Below, one piece after another: positions 27,441-41,200 of a stretch of 64,000 nt of DNA. Made by a program: the position numbers and the translations under genes. This stretch comes from Camarhynchus parvulus. Lineage: Eukaryota; Chordata; Aves; Passeriformes; Thraupidae. The stretch covers positions 13,664,501 to 13,728,500 of the forward strand of contig NC_044578.1 in the NCBI RefSeq assembly GCF_901933205.1, in the 5' to 3' direction. Positions within the stretch are counted from its first letter, which is position 1; the number at the start of each line of letters is the position of its first letter. The notes below the pieces were generated by a model. The model was not told the DNA's origin. It did no database searches and worked only from the letters and a program-made list of their open reading frames with translations.

Positions 27441-29250
27441 TAATTAGAACATTCATCATCAAGGTTTCATGTTAGACCAAGCTCAGGTTAGAGTTAATAC
27501 ACAGATAGTAAATGGAGTCTGTATTCAAGGACAACAGGCTTTAAGTAATGAGGCAGTATCTCTAAAGAGAATGCTAAACGAAGTCAAAGATATCTTTATG
27601 TACTCCTCACCAACACCATATAGGTAAGAGTTACACACTATATGTTATGCTAAGCCCTTCAATCCGTAGCAAAGCAAAGAAATAGCCTGCTGAACAATTT
27701 CTCTAATGTGTTTCAAAGCCAAATCAAAGCCATGGGGCAGATTATGAGGGTCTTTCCTAATGCCTAGCAAACACCAAAAACCACATAAATCTCTGCTGAA
27801 CCAGAACCACCTGCTGGCACATATGTCCTCACTGTTCCTGGGACACGGCAACCAGTAACAGTCACTTGGGGCTGCTAAGAAAACCTGCCAGGAGCAAAGA
27901 GAGCAGGCACACTGAAACAGCTCGTTTTACACATCCACCCCAAAAGGCAGACCCAAATCTAGCACCTTTCAGCAGAAGGGAAGCAATGCCACCAGTAGCC
28001 ACCTCTCCAGGAAGCTGTGCCTGGACAGGCATGGGGCAGAATGGGTTAGCAAACTCAGCTTGTCTGGCCATACCCCATAGCTCAAGCTGAACACAAAATC
28101 CCATTTACTAATTGCCAAAGGAAGAGGTCAACCCTCAATAGTCAGACAAGCAGTTATACTTAATTTTCAAACACAGCACAAGACCACACATGTTGAGAGA
28201 AAAAAATTACAGGTTATTTGGATTTATTGTAGCCAACTCATAAAACACAGACTCAACCCCCATAGCAAGCAACACAACTAGACCCAGCTAAACTACATGC
28301 GTCATGTTTAATCATTTAGCAAAAATTGCTAATTCATTTCTCAATAGAGACTGTGATAACTATTGGTAAGATGTCCAAGACACATTTATGTGATACAGTT
28401 TTACTCTGGCATGAAAAAGAAACTGCTGCATCATTCTGATTACAGTACAACCCAGACTCTAAACTGCTTCTGGATGATCAAAATACCATGTTCTTACCGC
28501 TGCTGCAAAATGCTAAACACAAACCAACAGCGCCTTTTATAATTCTATTTATAAGTCCATATTCTATATGTATTCCAAATTATAAGTCCATTAATAGCTC
28601 ACTTCCCTGCATTTACAGGAAGATTAATAAAATTGTCCTGATACTACCCTGACAGGAAAAGGCTCTATTTTTTCAGACAATCTGTTTACAAGTACTATCC
28701 TGTAGTAAGTGAAGTTGCAAGTACATTTGTCTGAAGCTATGTGATGGCAGTTTCATTTAAAATAGTATATTTTTCTTGGATTCACTTTACTATTTCTAGT
28801 TGGAAGAGTCCTCCTCTGCAGAGGGCAGAGAACTCTAAATTCCATCAATATGTGTGCACCATTTGAAATCAATATCTATAGAAGATATATTAACCTTCAC
28901 TTGAAAAATGCCAGTAAATAGAACCAATTATCAAATTAATTTCTCTTTTATATTCATGAAATAGGAATAGTCATTGTCAATATAAGCAATCCATTAAGTG
29001 AATGACTAGTAGCTGAAAAGATTTAATCTTTAGAGCATAGGAAATCTATAAAAGCTGCAAAGTCAACAATATATGCTGTCCACAGAAATCCATTATTTTT
29101 AGGGAGACAGCTATTCTACAAAATAGCAGCTCATAAAAGCATTCTAGTTCACTTTATTAATTAATAAAATCGAGCTTGAGATGTTTATGGTGTCCCTAAA
29201 CTGTGTTCTAAAACAGGATATAAAGTAACAGGCTACAAAAACAATAACCC

Positions 29251-29303
29251 ATAAAAATATTAATATAATATAATAATATTATATAAAATATAATAAATAA
29301 TAG
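29251..29303. repeat. Pure A/T low-complexity tract
   Basis: About 50 bases contain only A and T in TAATA-type words, with several short self-complementary stretches (aataatattat). It is likely an easily melted, slippage-prone tract. Confidence 0.85.
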
Positions 29304-32300
29304 TGCTTAGATTTCTGGGGGGGTGAGTGGCATCCCCTAATTTTAGATCATTAGTCTTGCTTTTCCAAGTGTTTTGTGACAAAAATGTTGGGCTGATGAC
29401 AGCAGTGCTGGTGCCAGTATTGGGGAGAGAGAGAGTCCAAGCACAGGAGATACAGCTGTTGTTACTCACCCTCTCAACTCTATTGTCCTAAATCTACCAG
29501 CCAGTGTAGAAGCCTCTCTACGAGGACTTTCCTTATTTATCTGGTTTAATGGAGTGCATTTCAAATTTTTACCAATACTGCAGAGAGAGAAAGGAATGAG
29601 ATTTTTCTTTTAGTTTCTGTAAGTAATCAGTTGTCAAGTGGTACTGATTCTGCTACACCAAATGCAACTGAGCAGCATTTACCCAGCATCATAAAAAGTT
29701 GTGATTCTCAAGGAAGATTCTTCATATATGCTCACAGCTTTAAATAGCTTTCAAGCTCTCTTCATGATAAAAGAGCTGCAGTGCTGCTTACTAGAGGAGT
29801 CTTTAGAGTGACTGAAGCACGAAGACTGGGCTCTTGCATTGCAATGAGTTCTGAACCAGCAATAACCGCTAAATATAAGTCACCCATGAGCCTGAGGACA
29901 AAGGGTGGGTAAGACAAACTCTCCTCTTCTGCACAGTGCTAAACCCAATTCCTTCTGGGAAAACAGCCAGTTTTTCCAATTGTGCCTACCTGCAGTAAGG
30001 ACCCACATTTTTGAGGTGCTGAGCAAGCAAGTTTCCTTTGAGTCATCAAGCACAAAAGGTGCTTAGCACCCTGGAAAATAAAAACTTAGCCTGCATTTAA
30101 CAAATGCAGAGTGCCTGCATTTCCTATTGGTTTTGCTGGAAAAACCCTTATGAAACCATAATACCAGAAGTTAAAAAATAAAGGGGGAAAGGACACACCC
30201 TATCCCTCCTCAGGTGCACCCAAATACGCAGCACGTACTCACAATCCAGTAATGGAATGATTTGTTCAGACACTACTGCCCGAGACAGCACTATTGTACT
30301 AAAATCTCCAAAGATCACAGGTATTTCCTATTGAAATCTGGGATCAGTGACAAGGTTATTTACTTTGAATTCACCATTATGATTATAACAATGTCCTATA
30401 AAGCATATTTTTTTTTAGTTTACTTTAGAAATCCTTTACAGAAGTCTCCACTATGAATCAGAAAACACGATAACTGGTTTCTAGAAACAGTCACAGGTAA
30501 ATGCCTGATACCAGTTTCTAGAGAAATAGTCTTATCCTCACATCTGGACCTAAGCACTGAGACAGGTGAGTTAAAGTTGAAAATAAACATATTCATAAAT
30601 TGAGAGAAAAATATGTGAAAGCTGATCACTACTGCTCACCTTGGGGTTTTGACTGAACAGAACAAGGCTTAGATTGCAGATAGTTACATATAAAACAGCC
30701 CTACAAATACATCACACTTTTTGACGTCCCACCTTTAGGAAAAGTGACTTTCACATTTCATCCAGTTGACTAAACTTTAGTTCATAAGTTTAATCAGATT
30801 GTGTTCACATTTTTTCCATGACTCCTATACTTCTGCTACTCTGGGTTGTACTGTACAGAAAATCACAATAAATATTTATCTGTGAAATTGTTATAACATG
30901 CATTTTAGTTGATGAGATATTACACAGTACCAAGAAGTCATGACTTAATGAATAAATTCAAGTTTCCCTCACAAATGAGCTGATTGCAAACACTTTCCTC
31001 TTATCATTTTTCTAAAGTAACAGATTTTTGTGTAGAATGCTACATCATCAATTTGAGTTCCAGATACATGACCCTCGTACACAGGAACGACATATGAGGG
31101 TTGTTTAAGAGAAATTAAAAACTTCATCAATCAAAACATTTAAAAGGAGTATTCAGAGATCCTGCTGCACTGGAACTGTTTACCCTCATAGGCAGAAGTC
31201 AGAAACAAACTGATGAGATACATTCAATTCAGCTCTTACTAACATGTAAGAAGGAAGAAAAACATGACCCAAACAAAAATTCACTTATCAAAAGCACCTA
31301 AAATTCCAGTGCTGGAAGTGTATGACTAATGCCTTGAAAGAAAAATGGAATAGGATCTCCTTACTCTCTCACTGCAGAGATAATTGAACATAGCATGTGA
31401 AAAGAGACACTGTAATAGTGATTATTAACTCTGTGTTTTAAAACCTTCAAAAAATAACACAACAGCCTTATTCTATTTGTGTCAAAGACAAATGTTTGAG
31501 CTCTTTCAGATTGTTTGACCCACTCTGGTAAGCATATATTGACATAGATCATAGCAAAAGCTGTATTAGGCCTGTGGGAATTACAGCTCCCTTCCTGATG
31601 CTTACAGCCATCTTTGATGTAGCCAGAATTTTCTCTTTATAAAAAAGTGTTGCACAAGTAAAATGGGCCTATTTTATACACAATTGAATCAGCAAGATCC
31701 TTCCTAGTAGTTCCAAGAACATCATGTTTATTTTGTGAACCATAACTGCATAAATACTGAAAATGCCAAAAGTATCATGAAGTGAAACATAATATTTAAG
31801 CACAACGGTCTGTATAAATATAACATATCAAATACAAGTTTTTATAAGAGTTAGGGCTTGAAAAATTCCAACTTGTACTTTTTTTAGCTATCTTGAGGAC
31901 AACCCACTGAAGTGTCCCAGTGGTGCTGTGGTGGCCTTTACAAACAGTATGTAGTGGGGCATGCAGCACTGAAGTCTGATAGCTGATTTGGCTCTCAGCA
32001 CTGTAAGACTCCAGTCTTGGCTCACATCTGTCAGGGAACACAGGCCTGTAAGAGCTAGCACAGATCCTACTTGACCCTCCTTCTGGCTCCAGCAGCATCT
32101 CTGCCTCCGTTCTACAGATACTGATTTTTATTTACATTCACTGTAGAAAGAGAATCACCTTCTAAGCCAAAGTTCCTTAATATTTGGACTGACATTGTCT
32201 TGGGAATAATTAAGGTAGATCTGATAGAAAACTACAGCAAAAAATTTGTTCAGTGCTCCATATGCCAACTTCTTACCATTACTGATACAAGGTGTTTTGT

Positions 32301-35130
32301 AATTCAACAGCCGCAGCAAATAATTTCTATGTGCCCATTCACTGAGTTAGAGTGTTTTAAGACAGTACACTCACAAATGCATTACATCTTCTCAAAAATG
32401 TTTTAGGCATGGCTGATTTGCCTAATAGTATGATTTTAATATTATTCATTACATGGGGGACCCACACACATTCAGTTTGCTGCGTCCTCCTGTGAACATA
32501 CAGAGGAGCCCTGGTAACTCACCATCTGCATGCACTTGGAAAACGGGAAATAACATGTTGTGTCTTCTACTATTTTCCAGATAGCTTCTCAGAAAAATGA
32601 ACATACTGCAGTCCAACATATTTTACCTTGCAGTTGTTAGGAGAACACACATAGCTCCTGCTGCTTAGCTGGCACACAACAATTTGTGGAGGTGAGGTAT
32701 CTTGGGATTATTCACACACTATAACTTTTCTCTGTGAGTGCACTTGTTTGCTAAACGCTACCAGATCTCTACTTTGATAAATATTACTCCATTATTTAAT
32801 TTTAAATAAATTGCCCTTTTTAGACAATTAATCACTTTCTAAGTGCAAATTCCATAGGTTGTTCATCTTCAAGAAAAGCTCCCCTCTCAAAGCCAAAAAT
32901 CTGTGGTGGAAGACCAAACATACACCTAATGAAGGCCTTTCTGTAGGAACAGAGCTAAAATAACCATCATTTCTACCCACAGAAATACAAGTATCAGGAT
33001 TCAGCTCTCTCAGCAGACTCATCCCGTGGTGATGAGTTCACAAGTTGGCATTTAACGCCTGCATTTATTTTCAGTACCTTGAGTACTCCTTTTCTAGAGA
33101 CTGACAGACTGCAGACTCACAAGGCAAAAATTGCCAGTGAAAACTTCAATAATTATTGCCAACCAGTCTCTCATCTACTACACACTACTCCTGGCTTCCT
33201 CTTGCTAAATTGCTCTGCAGACAGTCTTCAAGCCAACAGAATGATTCCTTCCCATTGTTTCATGGAATCAATGCTGCCATGAAAAGTATGTAAGTTACAG
33301 TTACATTGATAGCAATGATAAAAATATTCATATCTTTACTCAACCTTGTTAACCAGGCTAAGCAAGATTTTAGAGCAATAAAAGCCATCTCTAAAGACTA
33401 AGAAAAAAGCTGGTTTTACTCCCGGCACTATTTATTTCTATAAATGCCAAATAACCAGCCCTTCACACAAGATGTCACGCTCAAGGAGAAGAGCGCAAGA
33501 AAGCTGATGTGGAAGTGGCTGTAGCACCTCTCTTTCCTAGTGACTCTACTTAATGCCATGTACAGCATAGCATCATGCCAAAGCCTGCCAAAACTTAAAT
33601 GCTGTATAGCAAGAGCACATCTTTGTGAATAAAATTGTAACACAGAAGTTGCTATTCAGTCAGTGTGTTCTTGGAGGCTGGATGAAGGTTTTAAAAATGG
33701 GCAGCCCTATAATTAACATCTAGAAATGGATTTGTGTTCTCCCTGATTCATTAACTTAGAAAAGAGATGAATGTAATGGTTTGTACCACTTTTAAAAATA
33801 TTTACACTTTACACAGTCAGTTTTGAGTGTTCCAATCATTCAGGATGAAAAAGAAATAAAAACAGTTAGAATGGGGTGGGAGTTTTCCTTTTATGGCTGG
33901 TGCATTCTCAGATAATCATGGAGAATTTCAGATCTGCACTATCAGTATTCTGACAGTGCTCTCACACATGTTGTCCCTCTCCTTGAATATGACAAGCATT
34001 GTGCCACAGATTACAGCGCCAGAAAAAAATTTAAAATAAAAATCAGAGAGAGTAGAACCCACTCATTTGTTTTACTATTTTTTAAAAAGAGGTTTTCTTA
34101 ACTGTATCCAGGAAGGAAAGCAGAACCCTAAACAAATACAGGTTGTATTAAACTTCTCCAGGAAAAAAATCCCTTTGCTCCTGGCAGAAACATACCAAGT
34201 ACATTGTTTCTGACTTTTAAGCTTCCTAGTCACTGACCATCAAATTTTTAAAATGCTGACTTCTGAGGTGAAGGCTCATAACCTTGTTGACTGCTTTTGG
34301 ACCTGTGCTTAGACTTTTCTGAATCTATCACCTTATTTACATCGGCCATTGGCTTTTCACCTGTCTCCACAATTTGCTTTCTCAGCTATAAGGGGAACTT
34401 ACCTCCACAAGAAAATCAAATGGGAGTTATCTCTATATCACGAACTATTCATAAAAGAAAAAATCATTTTATATACCTTGCAGTTAAAAAACCTGTGGCA
34501 GAGGTAAGGACAAATTTCACAAAACATGCTCCCTAGTTCTGGGATTCCAAGAGACAAGAGCAAGCAGTTCTGGTCATTCAAAGGAGTGATTTGTGTAGTT
34601 GAAATTAAAAGTTTTCTGACACTTCAAGCTGGGTTCACAAAAGCAGAACTGCAAAATGAGAGGCTATAAACACTATACAGTTTACTTTCTCTCACAGACT
34701 TAACAAGGTTGCTCAGGTGCAGGTCAAGAATGGAAACCTGAATCTTAGACGTTCATTTTTATGTCTTTTTTCCACCAAACTATCAACAACAGAAGAAAGC
34801 ATCCACAGAAATGCCTGCAGCAGAACGTAAAGCTTACATAAAGAACTTGTTTCAGTATTGCAAAGCTGCTGGATCCAGGCAATGTGAGACACAAGGCTTG
34901 GCTTCTTCCTTTTGGTGATTCCACCCGGCAGAAGAGGCGGCAAGAGTGGGCAAAAACCCCCAGAGCTGCTTTGGCTTGTGCTAAGATCCAGCACCCCCCT
35001 TTGTCAGAATAAAGCTTTGTAGAGTATGTGATGGCAGCTTCCTTCTGACTCAGTTCCTGAGTGACATTTAACTTGACAGGGGCATGTAACTCAAAACCAT
35101 AACTCTGCCCTCTTGGTTTTTTCATTTTAG

Positions 35131-35184
35131 GCAAAAGCCATGTTGCAATAAAAATGCAAATCTTATTCCTCTATCTCCACTCCG
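35131..35184 (+). other. Exon-like segment, 54 nt, strong splice sites
   Basis: The acceptor 'cttggttttttcattttag' ends at 35,130, and the donor gtaagtaac starts at 35,185, a very good pair. The 54-base length is a multiple of three. Two frames are open, QKPCCNKNANLIPLSPL and KSHVAIKMQILFLYLHS; the third has a stop. No family is recognised. Like the other small segments it could be a cassette exon or a pseudo-exon. Confidence 0.22.
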
Positions 35185-37291
35185 GTAAGTAACACCTTAA
35201 AAGCCAAGAGAAAGGGTTACCAATTTTTCCTTTGCTTTGCAAAGCTTAAAATCCTTCAGAAATTCCCTAATTTCATTTTTCTCCTCTATTTTAGCCATAT
35301 ACTTTTTGCATGCCAGATGGGTTTTCCCCAAGCTCTCACACCACTATGAAAACTGCTGTATTGTTTTTTAATTTATCACTGTATTAAAATATAATAGGTG
35401 AAACATACCTAGATAAAATGAATTATAGGTATACCTCCCATACATTCTGTACATCATGCTAAGCAAAAGCTGTGTTGTGTTAACTGTCAAGCTGAGAAAT
35501 AGCTGACATTTGTTATTTTAATTGTTTACTTTGCTGAAATAAGCTTATATGAGAAGCTATGACTTTTATTAAATCTTCACTACAGCACTATTTTCACAGA
35601 TTGGGAGGCAAAAACTAATTTTCAAAACTGCTTTGCCCTACAAGGTCACTACCAACAGCTTGAATGCACATGTCAAGGAGACATCTGCTTCAGAGATACC
35701 ACTCCATGTTAAATGTGCATTATTTAAAAACTTAAAGATACTTTTCATTTTAAAAAGTGCTTATTCAGTAATTATGTCATTTTTAACTGGTGTTTATTAG
35801 CAAAGAATTTTATCCCCTGTGGATTGTTCTACCATTTCATAATAGCCCCCTAAATTAGACCTCAGCATTTGCTTTAGAAATCCCAGTAAAGCATAGCCAT
35901 GGATGAATTCACAGACAAGCTGTCTGTCACTGATCTAAATCATTACAGAATTACACAGTAAGTTTATACATTTTCTTTGCCCAAGTGTTTTGAAGTCATT
36001 GATGAGACCAGAAAATTTCTCATTTCTTTTTTCTTTGAAATGAAAAATCCTTTTCTCAGTTAATCAAAATTTTTTCCATTTCAAACAAAAGCAACTATGC
36101 TTGGCAAAAGAGAAAAATTCTTGGTACATTGCCCCCATGTTTCTCTGCTGCAGTTCTCAAGTTAGCAGTTTCCCAGTGTGTACTATCACTGACTTCAGAA
36201 AAGCTTCATGTGCACAAAGACACAATATGTTCTGGACATGAGACCTTTTCTTCATCTTTCCTTCCTATTTCTTCATCTACTTTATAACAGGATACAGTTA
36301 AAACCATAGCTGTTTTGTTTTGTTTTTTACATGGGTGTTTGAGGATAAGTGCATATGAATTATATTTCACTTTATTGAGGTCTAGCCTTTCAATTAATAA
36401 AACGTGTGCTCTCAGGATTGATCTCTTGATTCATATTTATGGGGAGATTCCCATTGACTTTGAGCTCTGAGTGCTAGAAATCACAAGCCCAAATGTTTAT
36501 GACTATATAGTGTAACATCTCACTCTGCCTCCATTCTCAAGTGATTAAAGTTTCACTGTCAAGATTAAAATAGGCCGAGAAATTTTTTTATTTGTTAGAA
36601 TACACATATTTATTATGCTTTGAAATTTAGAAGATGGAAAGCTCTGCTTATCTAGTTGTTTCATTTTTTTTAGAGAAGGGATGATTTTTAACCTTTTTTG
36701 CTGCTCAAAGTACAGTAGTAAACTTTGGTCTTAAGGATCCAAGAGCAGCACATAGAGAGAAGGAAAATTAGACCAATACTGGAGAAACATAGAGGTTTGG
36801 AGCTAAAAAACTTTCCCTGGGGCAAGTACATAAAAGAAAGGCATATAGATTTGCTTGAATATAGATTTCCTTACAGATATATGCAAAGGATTGTCTCTTT
36901 CATGCTTTCCTTCCTGGGCCATGAATTCTGCTGATCCTGTGTTCTCATTTCCCATGGTCCTCAGAATTCTACACTGACCCAATGGGCCTTTCCAGCAGCT
37001 GCCAGTAGCCAAGACTGGCACATCTTTTGCGCCTGTTTATAGTTCCTTTGCTTACACCTGTCTTTCTTTACACATTACATAAAAGCAACTTTCAAATTCT
37101 TCTAATCAATGCACCTTTCAATGAACAATATTATTCACCAGGTATTACCCAATTCCCATTTGTGGGGGAATTCTGGGCTAAAGGAGCATGCCAGATGGTG
37201 CAAATTGCCTGGCTGACCTGTAACTGCACAGCTCCACAATGTCTGTGCAGCATCCCCATTGCACATGTTGGTGGATGAACTGCAGTGGTGG

Positions 37292-37349
37292 CAGGTCTGA
37301 CTGTGTTTCTGCACGAGTCACAGGTCTGACTCTGTTTCTGCAGGAGTCA
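37292..37349. repeat. Two-copy 29-bp tandem repeat
   Basis: The unit begins 'caggtctgactgtgtttctg' and ends 'cacgagtca' (37,292-37,320). The second copy, 37,321-37,349, differs at two positions (gtg to ctc context, cac to cag). It sits in a slightly GC-richer patch, 37.15-37.45 kb. Confidence 0.9.
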
Positions 37350-37981
37350 GCTGTACTGTTCCACCTCAGGCCTGAACCTGCCGCAGCTGAGTTGAATATT
37401 TGCTGAGCCTGGGGCTATGACCTGCTGCTGCTACTGCCTTCATCTTTTTTTTGATAACTGCCTGATGCCACCTGTCTACCCCACCTCATACAGCAACTGA
37501 GACCAGAATGCCTTCCCAGAAAACTGAAAATATGTGTCCCCCCGGCGTGTTTATAACTCCACCAATACTTTCTTGTGGAGTTGAAGGAGCAAAAAATGCT
37601 TCTATCAAAGCTCAAATGGAACAACTGGTTTTTTAATTCAAATATCTCTTGAAAAGTAGAGAGATCAGGTTTTCAGCATATTAGAACTCATTCAGCTGAG
37701 TTAGATACACCCCAGGGACAAAGAAACCATAGGATCTCCTTCCAGACAAAACTGTGTGACAATTCCATACTTTCCCATTAGAACCTTATTTATCAAATGC
37801 ACTTATTGTGTGGCAGCAATGCAAAGAATGAACTCCTGAAGAAGGTAGGATCAAGACTAAAGACTTGCTGAATCCCAGCAAACTGTCTGTCCTGACCTCT
37901 TCTGTTGTCATCGTATTGTAAATCTCCCACGCCTTCTTGGTGATTTCTCATGGGCAACTCCTTGCAGCACTGACTCCTTGT

Positions 37982-38043
37982 TCTTCACAGTACAGCCAAC
38001 AAACTCCAACTCTCTTCACAGTACAGCCAACAAACTCCAACTC
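37982..38043. repeat. Perfect two-copy 31-bp tandem repeat
   Basis: The unit starts 'tcttcacagtacagccaaca' and ends 'aactccaactc'. The copies at 37,982-38,012 and 38,013-38,043 are identical, and a third copy begins for a few bases (tcttc). Perfect identity suggests a recent duplication that is likely to vary in copy number between individuals. Confidence 0.92.
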
Positions 38044-39799
38044 TCTTCTCACCCAGCTAACTCACTCTTCTATAGCACTCATCATTATTGGACACAGCTG
38101 TGGCCTATTAAGGGCAGGCCTGTGCCTAATCTTTGGTGATTAGTACAGCTGCAGCTCCTCAGGTGTGAGACTACCTTCTGCACTATCTTTATTTTCTTAC
38201 ATTCTATCCCACCACACTCATCTCCACAAAACCGGGATGCACCAAGGAAAGATTGCAGCCCTGTTACACTGGCCAAGGAGTTTCGAGGAATAGTTGTGCA
38301 ATTAATTTTCTATTTAATTCCTACAGTCTACATTCTGCTATTTTCCACAAATACCACATATTATAAATTACTGAAAAGCCATGACTTTTTTTATAAGAAG
38401 TCAGAATTCTTATGGAAACACCGTATTGTTGTCTATATTCATATATGTAGTGTGAAAAAAATAATAATGGAAATTATAAAGACAAAAATAAAAGTTTCTG
38501 TGACTTGAACCAATTATAGATCTAAATTTAGAATCCAGGATGGGGTTTAAATAAATAAAAGGAAGAAAAGGACTTTATCATGCAGGGAAACAGTTACCCT
38601 AATCTTTTAACTTTAACCACTGAACAACAATATATATCTATATTTATTGCCTATTAACATCTGCCAACAACAAAACAAGATTATTTCAAGAATTTTTATA
38701 AAGTATATAAAGATATTTATTGAATTTATGTCATTTTGTATCTTTTGGAAGCTCATTTTCAGTTCCTGGCATTTTATGAAAATTCAAACTACACATCACT
38801 GGTTAGTAATAACCCCAAATACTGGGAAACAAATAATAGAAACCAGCACTAAAGGAAAAGATAAGTCTAATAGAAAACAATTCTGACTTGTTTTTATATA
38901 AATGCTGCATGCTTTCTAATAGGATTAAAAGCAATATACAACACATAAATTTCTAGTATAAAAAAAGCAATCATCTAAGTTTTTCTAAGAGACAACAGGG
39001 TGGTAAGAAGCAAGTATATAGATACAAACTGGATGCTTGTTTACAAGACAATATTCAAACTGAAGCAGGGGAAATAAGCAGCTGTTGAATGGTTAATCTC
39101 ACGTATTTTTAAAGAAAAAATATTTGCTGGGTTTTTTTCTCCACTTCTATCATCAATAATGCAACTCTGCTTTGTTTACATATTCCTTACAAGTGACCTG
39201 GGCTTATTCTCCTTCCCATCCCTGCTTCCCCTAAGCTTTTTTAAGCTCACTTGTTTGGAGGGAAAAAAACCCACCAACATAATATTAGGATGGTGGCTGA
39301 GAACTATTAGGATGAAATGTAACAGATATTAAACATAGGAAAGTTGTTAAAAATGTGCTAACACAAGTGAAATCCAAAAAAGAAAAATACAGCGTGTGAG
39401 AAGCAAATAAAATTTTTCTACACATGTCCTTCAAAAAAGTTTAATACATAGTCAGGTCACATTATTGCACATCAAATTCTCTAGGTCTCTAGCTGCCAGT
39501 AGCAATTATCTGTAAGAGAACATATTTTCCCTTGTGACTAGCTATCGGGAATTTTTGACTATACCTAAGCATAGCCCTGAGCAAAACTCCTACAGGGCAT
39601 ATCTGGAAGAGAGTATTTCATTTGGATGAAATATTAAGATTTCTGTGCAATATGTCTATCTATATATTTATACATATGTTTCAACATATTGATCTGTTTA
39701 TCTGTTTACTTTAATTACATGAAATAGTTGTATCAAAATGTAAATAGTTCTGAATCTATATATTGCTGTGCAGAGTTTTCAGAACAATGTCCTGTTTCC

Positions 39800-39990
39800 T
39801 GAGGCTGCTGTCTGTAACAGCACATGCCCACCAATGGCCCCAGCCCTGCAGGGCTCTGGGGGTGCACCCCAGGGCTGGCTGCACCCCTCACCCCGAGCCA
39901 TCCCTCACTCCCTACCAGCTGATGGCAGTGGGATGTGCCAGCGTTGTCATGGGGTGACTGATGGGCGGGTGGGGAAAGGTGGACTCGCTA
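39800..39990. other. Small GC-rich patch
   Basis: About 190 bases are GC-rich (ggccccagccctgcagggct and onwards) between AT-rich flanks. The overlapping short open frames (64-76 codons) have no recognisable domain. It may be a relic of the same kind of insertion as the 10.5-kb islet, but I see no shared long words. Confidence 0.45.
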
Positions 39991-40929
39991 CGGAATAGGA
40001 ACAGATTCCACCACTGCAGAGGGAATATAAAGTTGTACAATTCATTATCTTTAAAAATGCATGAGGCAATCCAGTTTGCTAGAGGATTTCAAACAGTGCC
40101 TGCTGTGATGGTTTACAAACCTTTAGATGACAGAGCACCGAGTTTGCTACCACAGGTCTTCAAACAAGTTTCCAGTGTCAGGGTGCTGTAGATGGACAGG
40201 AAATGAAAACTGTGTAGCTGGATGATAACAGTCCATCCCACAGCATACAAGAACCACTGGACCCTACTAACAAGAGACACAATGTAAATGTGAAGTAGAG
40301 TTAATAAGGTATGAGATTAATTTAATTTCTGTCCTGTAAACACAGATGTAACCCCTGTGTTCAAATGAAATTATGTTGGTTTCATTTTGATATGAAGTGG
40401 GTCTCAACAGTATGTTAACTATAAGAATGATTACTTGGTCTCATACTACACCCTCTGAAGTCTACAATAATCTTTTCATTGATTTCTAGGCAGTCAGATC
40501 AAATCCTTTACATTTATGCATTATGTATGTGTATTTATTGCATAACCGCGCTTAAAGGTTTTACAATACAGATGTAAAAATTAACAGATTTTTGTTCAAA
40601 CAGAGTGAGAGAAAGAATTTTATCAGCAGGTTAGGGATTAAAAAAAAATCTAACAGCAATAGACAATCACTAATTTTCATCAACACAGAAGCTTGAATAA
40701 ATACAAGAGCAAACACAGCAAAGACTCCAAAAGCTTTCACATGTGCTTCTATTACTGCAAAAGGAAACTAACATTATGGCTTTGACAAATGGCTTATTCT
40801 GTGAGTCTTTATGGACCTGGAAGAACAAGAGTTGATGCTATTTTCAAGTGACCATGAAATATATGTAAAAGCAAAAGAGCATAAATTTTCATCTCTCCTC
40901 TTAATAATACACTCAGAATCTTAAATTGT

Positions 40930-41200
40930 ATTCTTCCTGGATTTTTCCAGATCTATCCTATTTATCTGATTGGATTTCTGTCCCATCGTTCCACATATTA
41001 GAGCTAATTAGTACCCCCTGATGAGAAACAGTCCACCGATGGAAAAGCAGTTGGATAAGATCTACATTAACAAATGTAGTTCATTTAATATCATTTGTAC
41101 TGCTGCATTATTAATAATACATAATTACCCTGTGCAGGCTGCAAAGGGGAAGAATAAAATAATTCATTAATTTCTTGGCCTTTACAAAAGGAGTAGTATA
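40930..41200. other. Candidate conserved non-coding element
   Basis: The block includes gagctaattagtaccccc, 'cattattaataatacataat' followed by taccctgtgcaggctgc, and 'aataattcattaatttcttg'. These are TAAT cores embedded in complex, non-repetitive sequence that keeps CpGs in otherwise CpG-poor DNA (cccatcgttcc, ccaccgatgg). This is the strongest such block by eye. Enhancer function is inference only. Confidence 0.28.

Larger units (their letters stand above)
19891..35130. other. No complete gene seen
   Basis: Long AT-rich stretch holding only the small repeats, the exon-like segments at 22.6 and 24.7 kb and the TAAT-rich block at 27.3 kb listed separately. The 108-codon plus frame at 26,110-26,436 is lysine- and phenylalanine-rich without a domain. 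I see no tRNA, snRNA or miRNA precursor that I can support. Confidence 0.55.

Noticed and set aside
30521..30564. 44-nt segment before a strong gtgagtt donor
   Set aside because: The only acceptor (cagtttctag) has almost no pyrimidine tract, and the length is not frame-neutral.
32523..32584. 62-nt minus-strand exon-like segment with a gtgagt donor
   Set aside because: The donor is good, but the acceptor tract is interrupted and ambiguous between two AGs. Two unrelated frames are open, so support is weaker than for the listed candidates.
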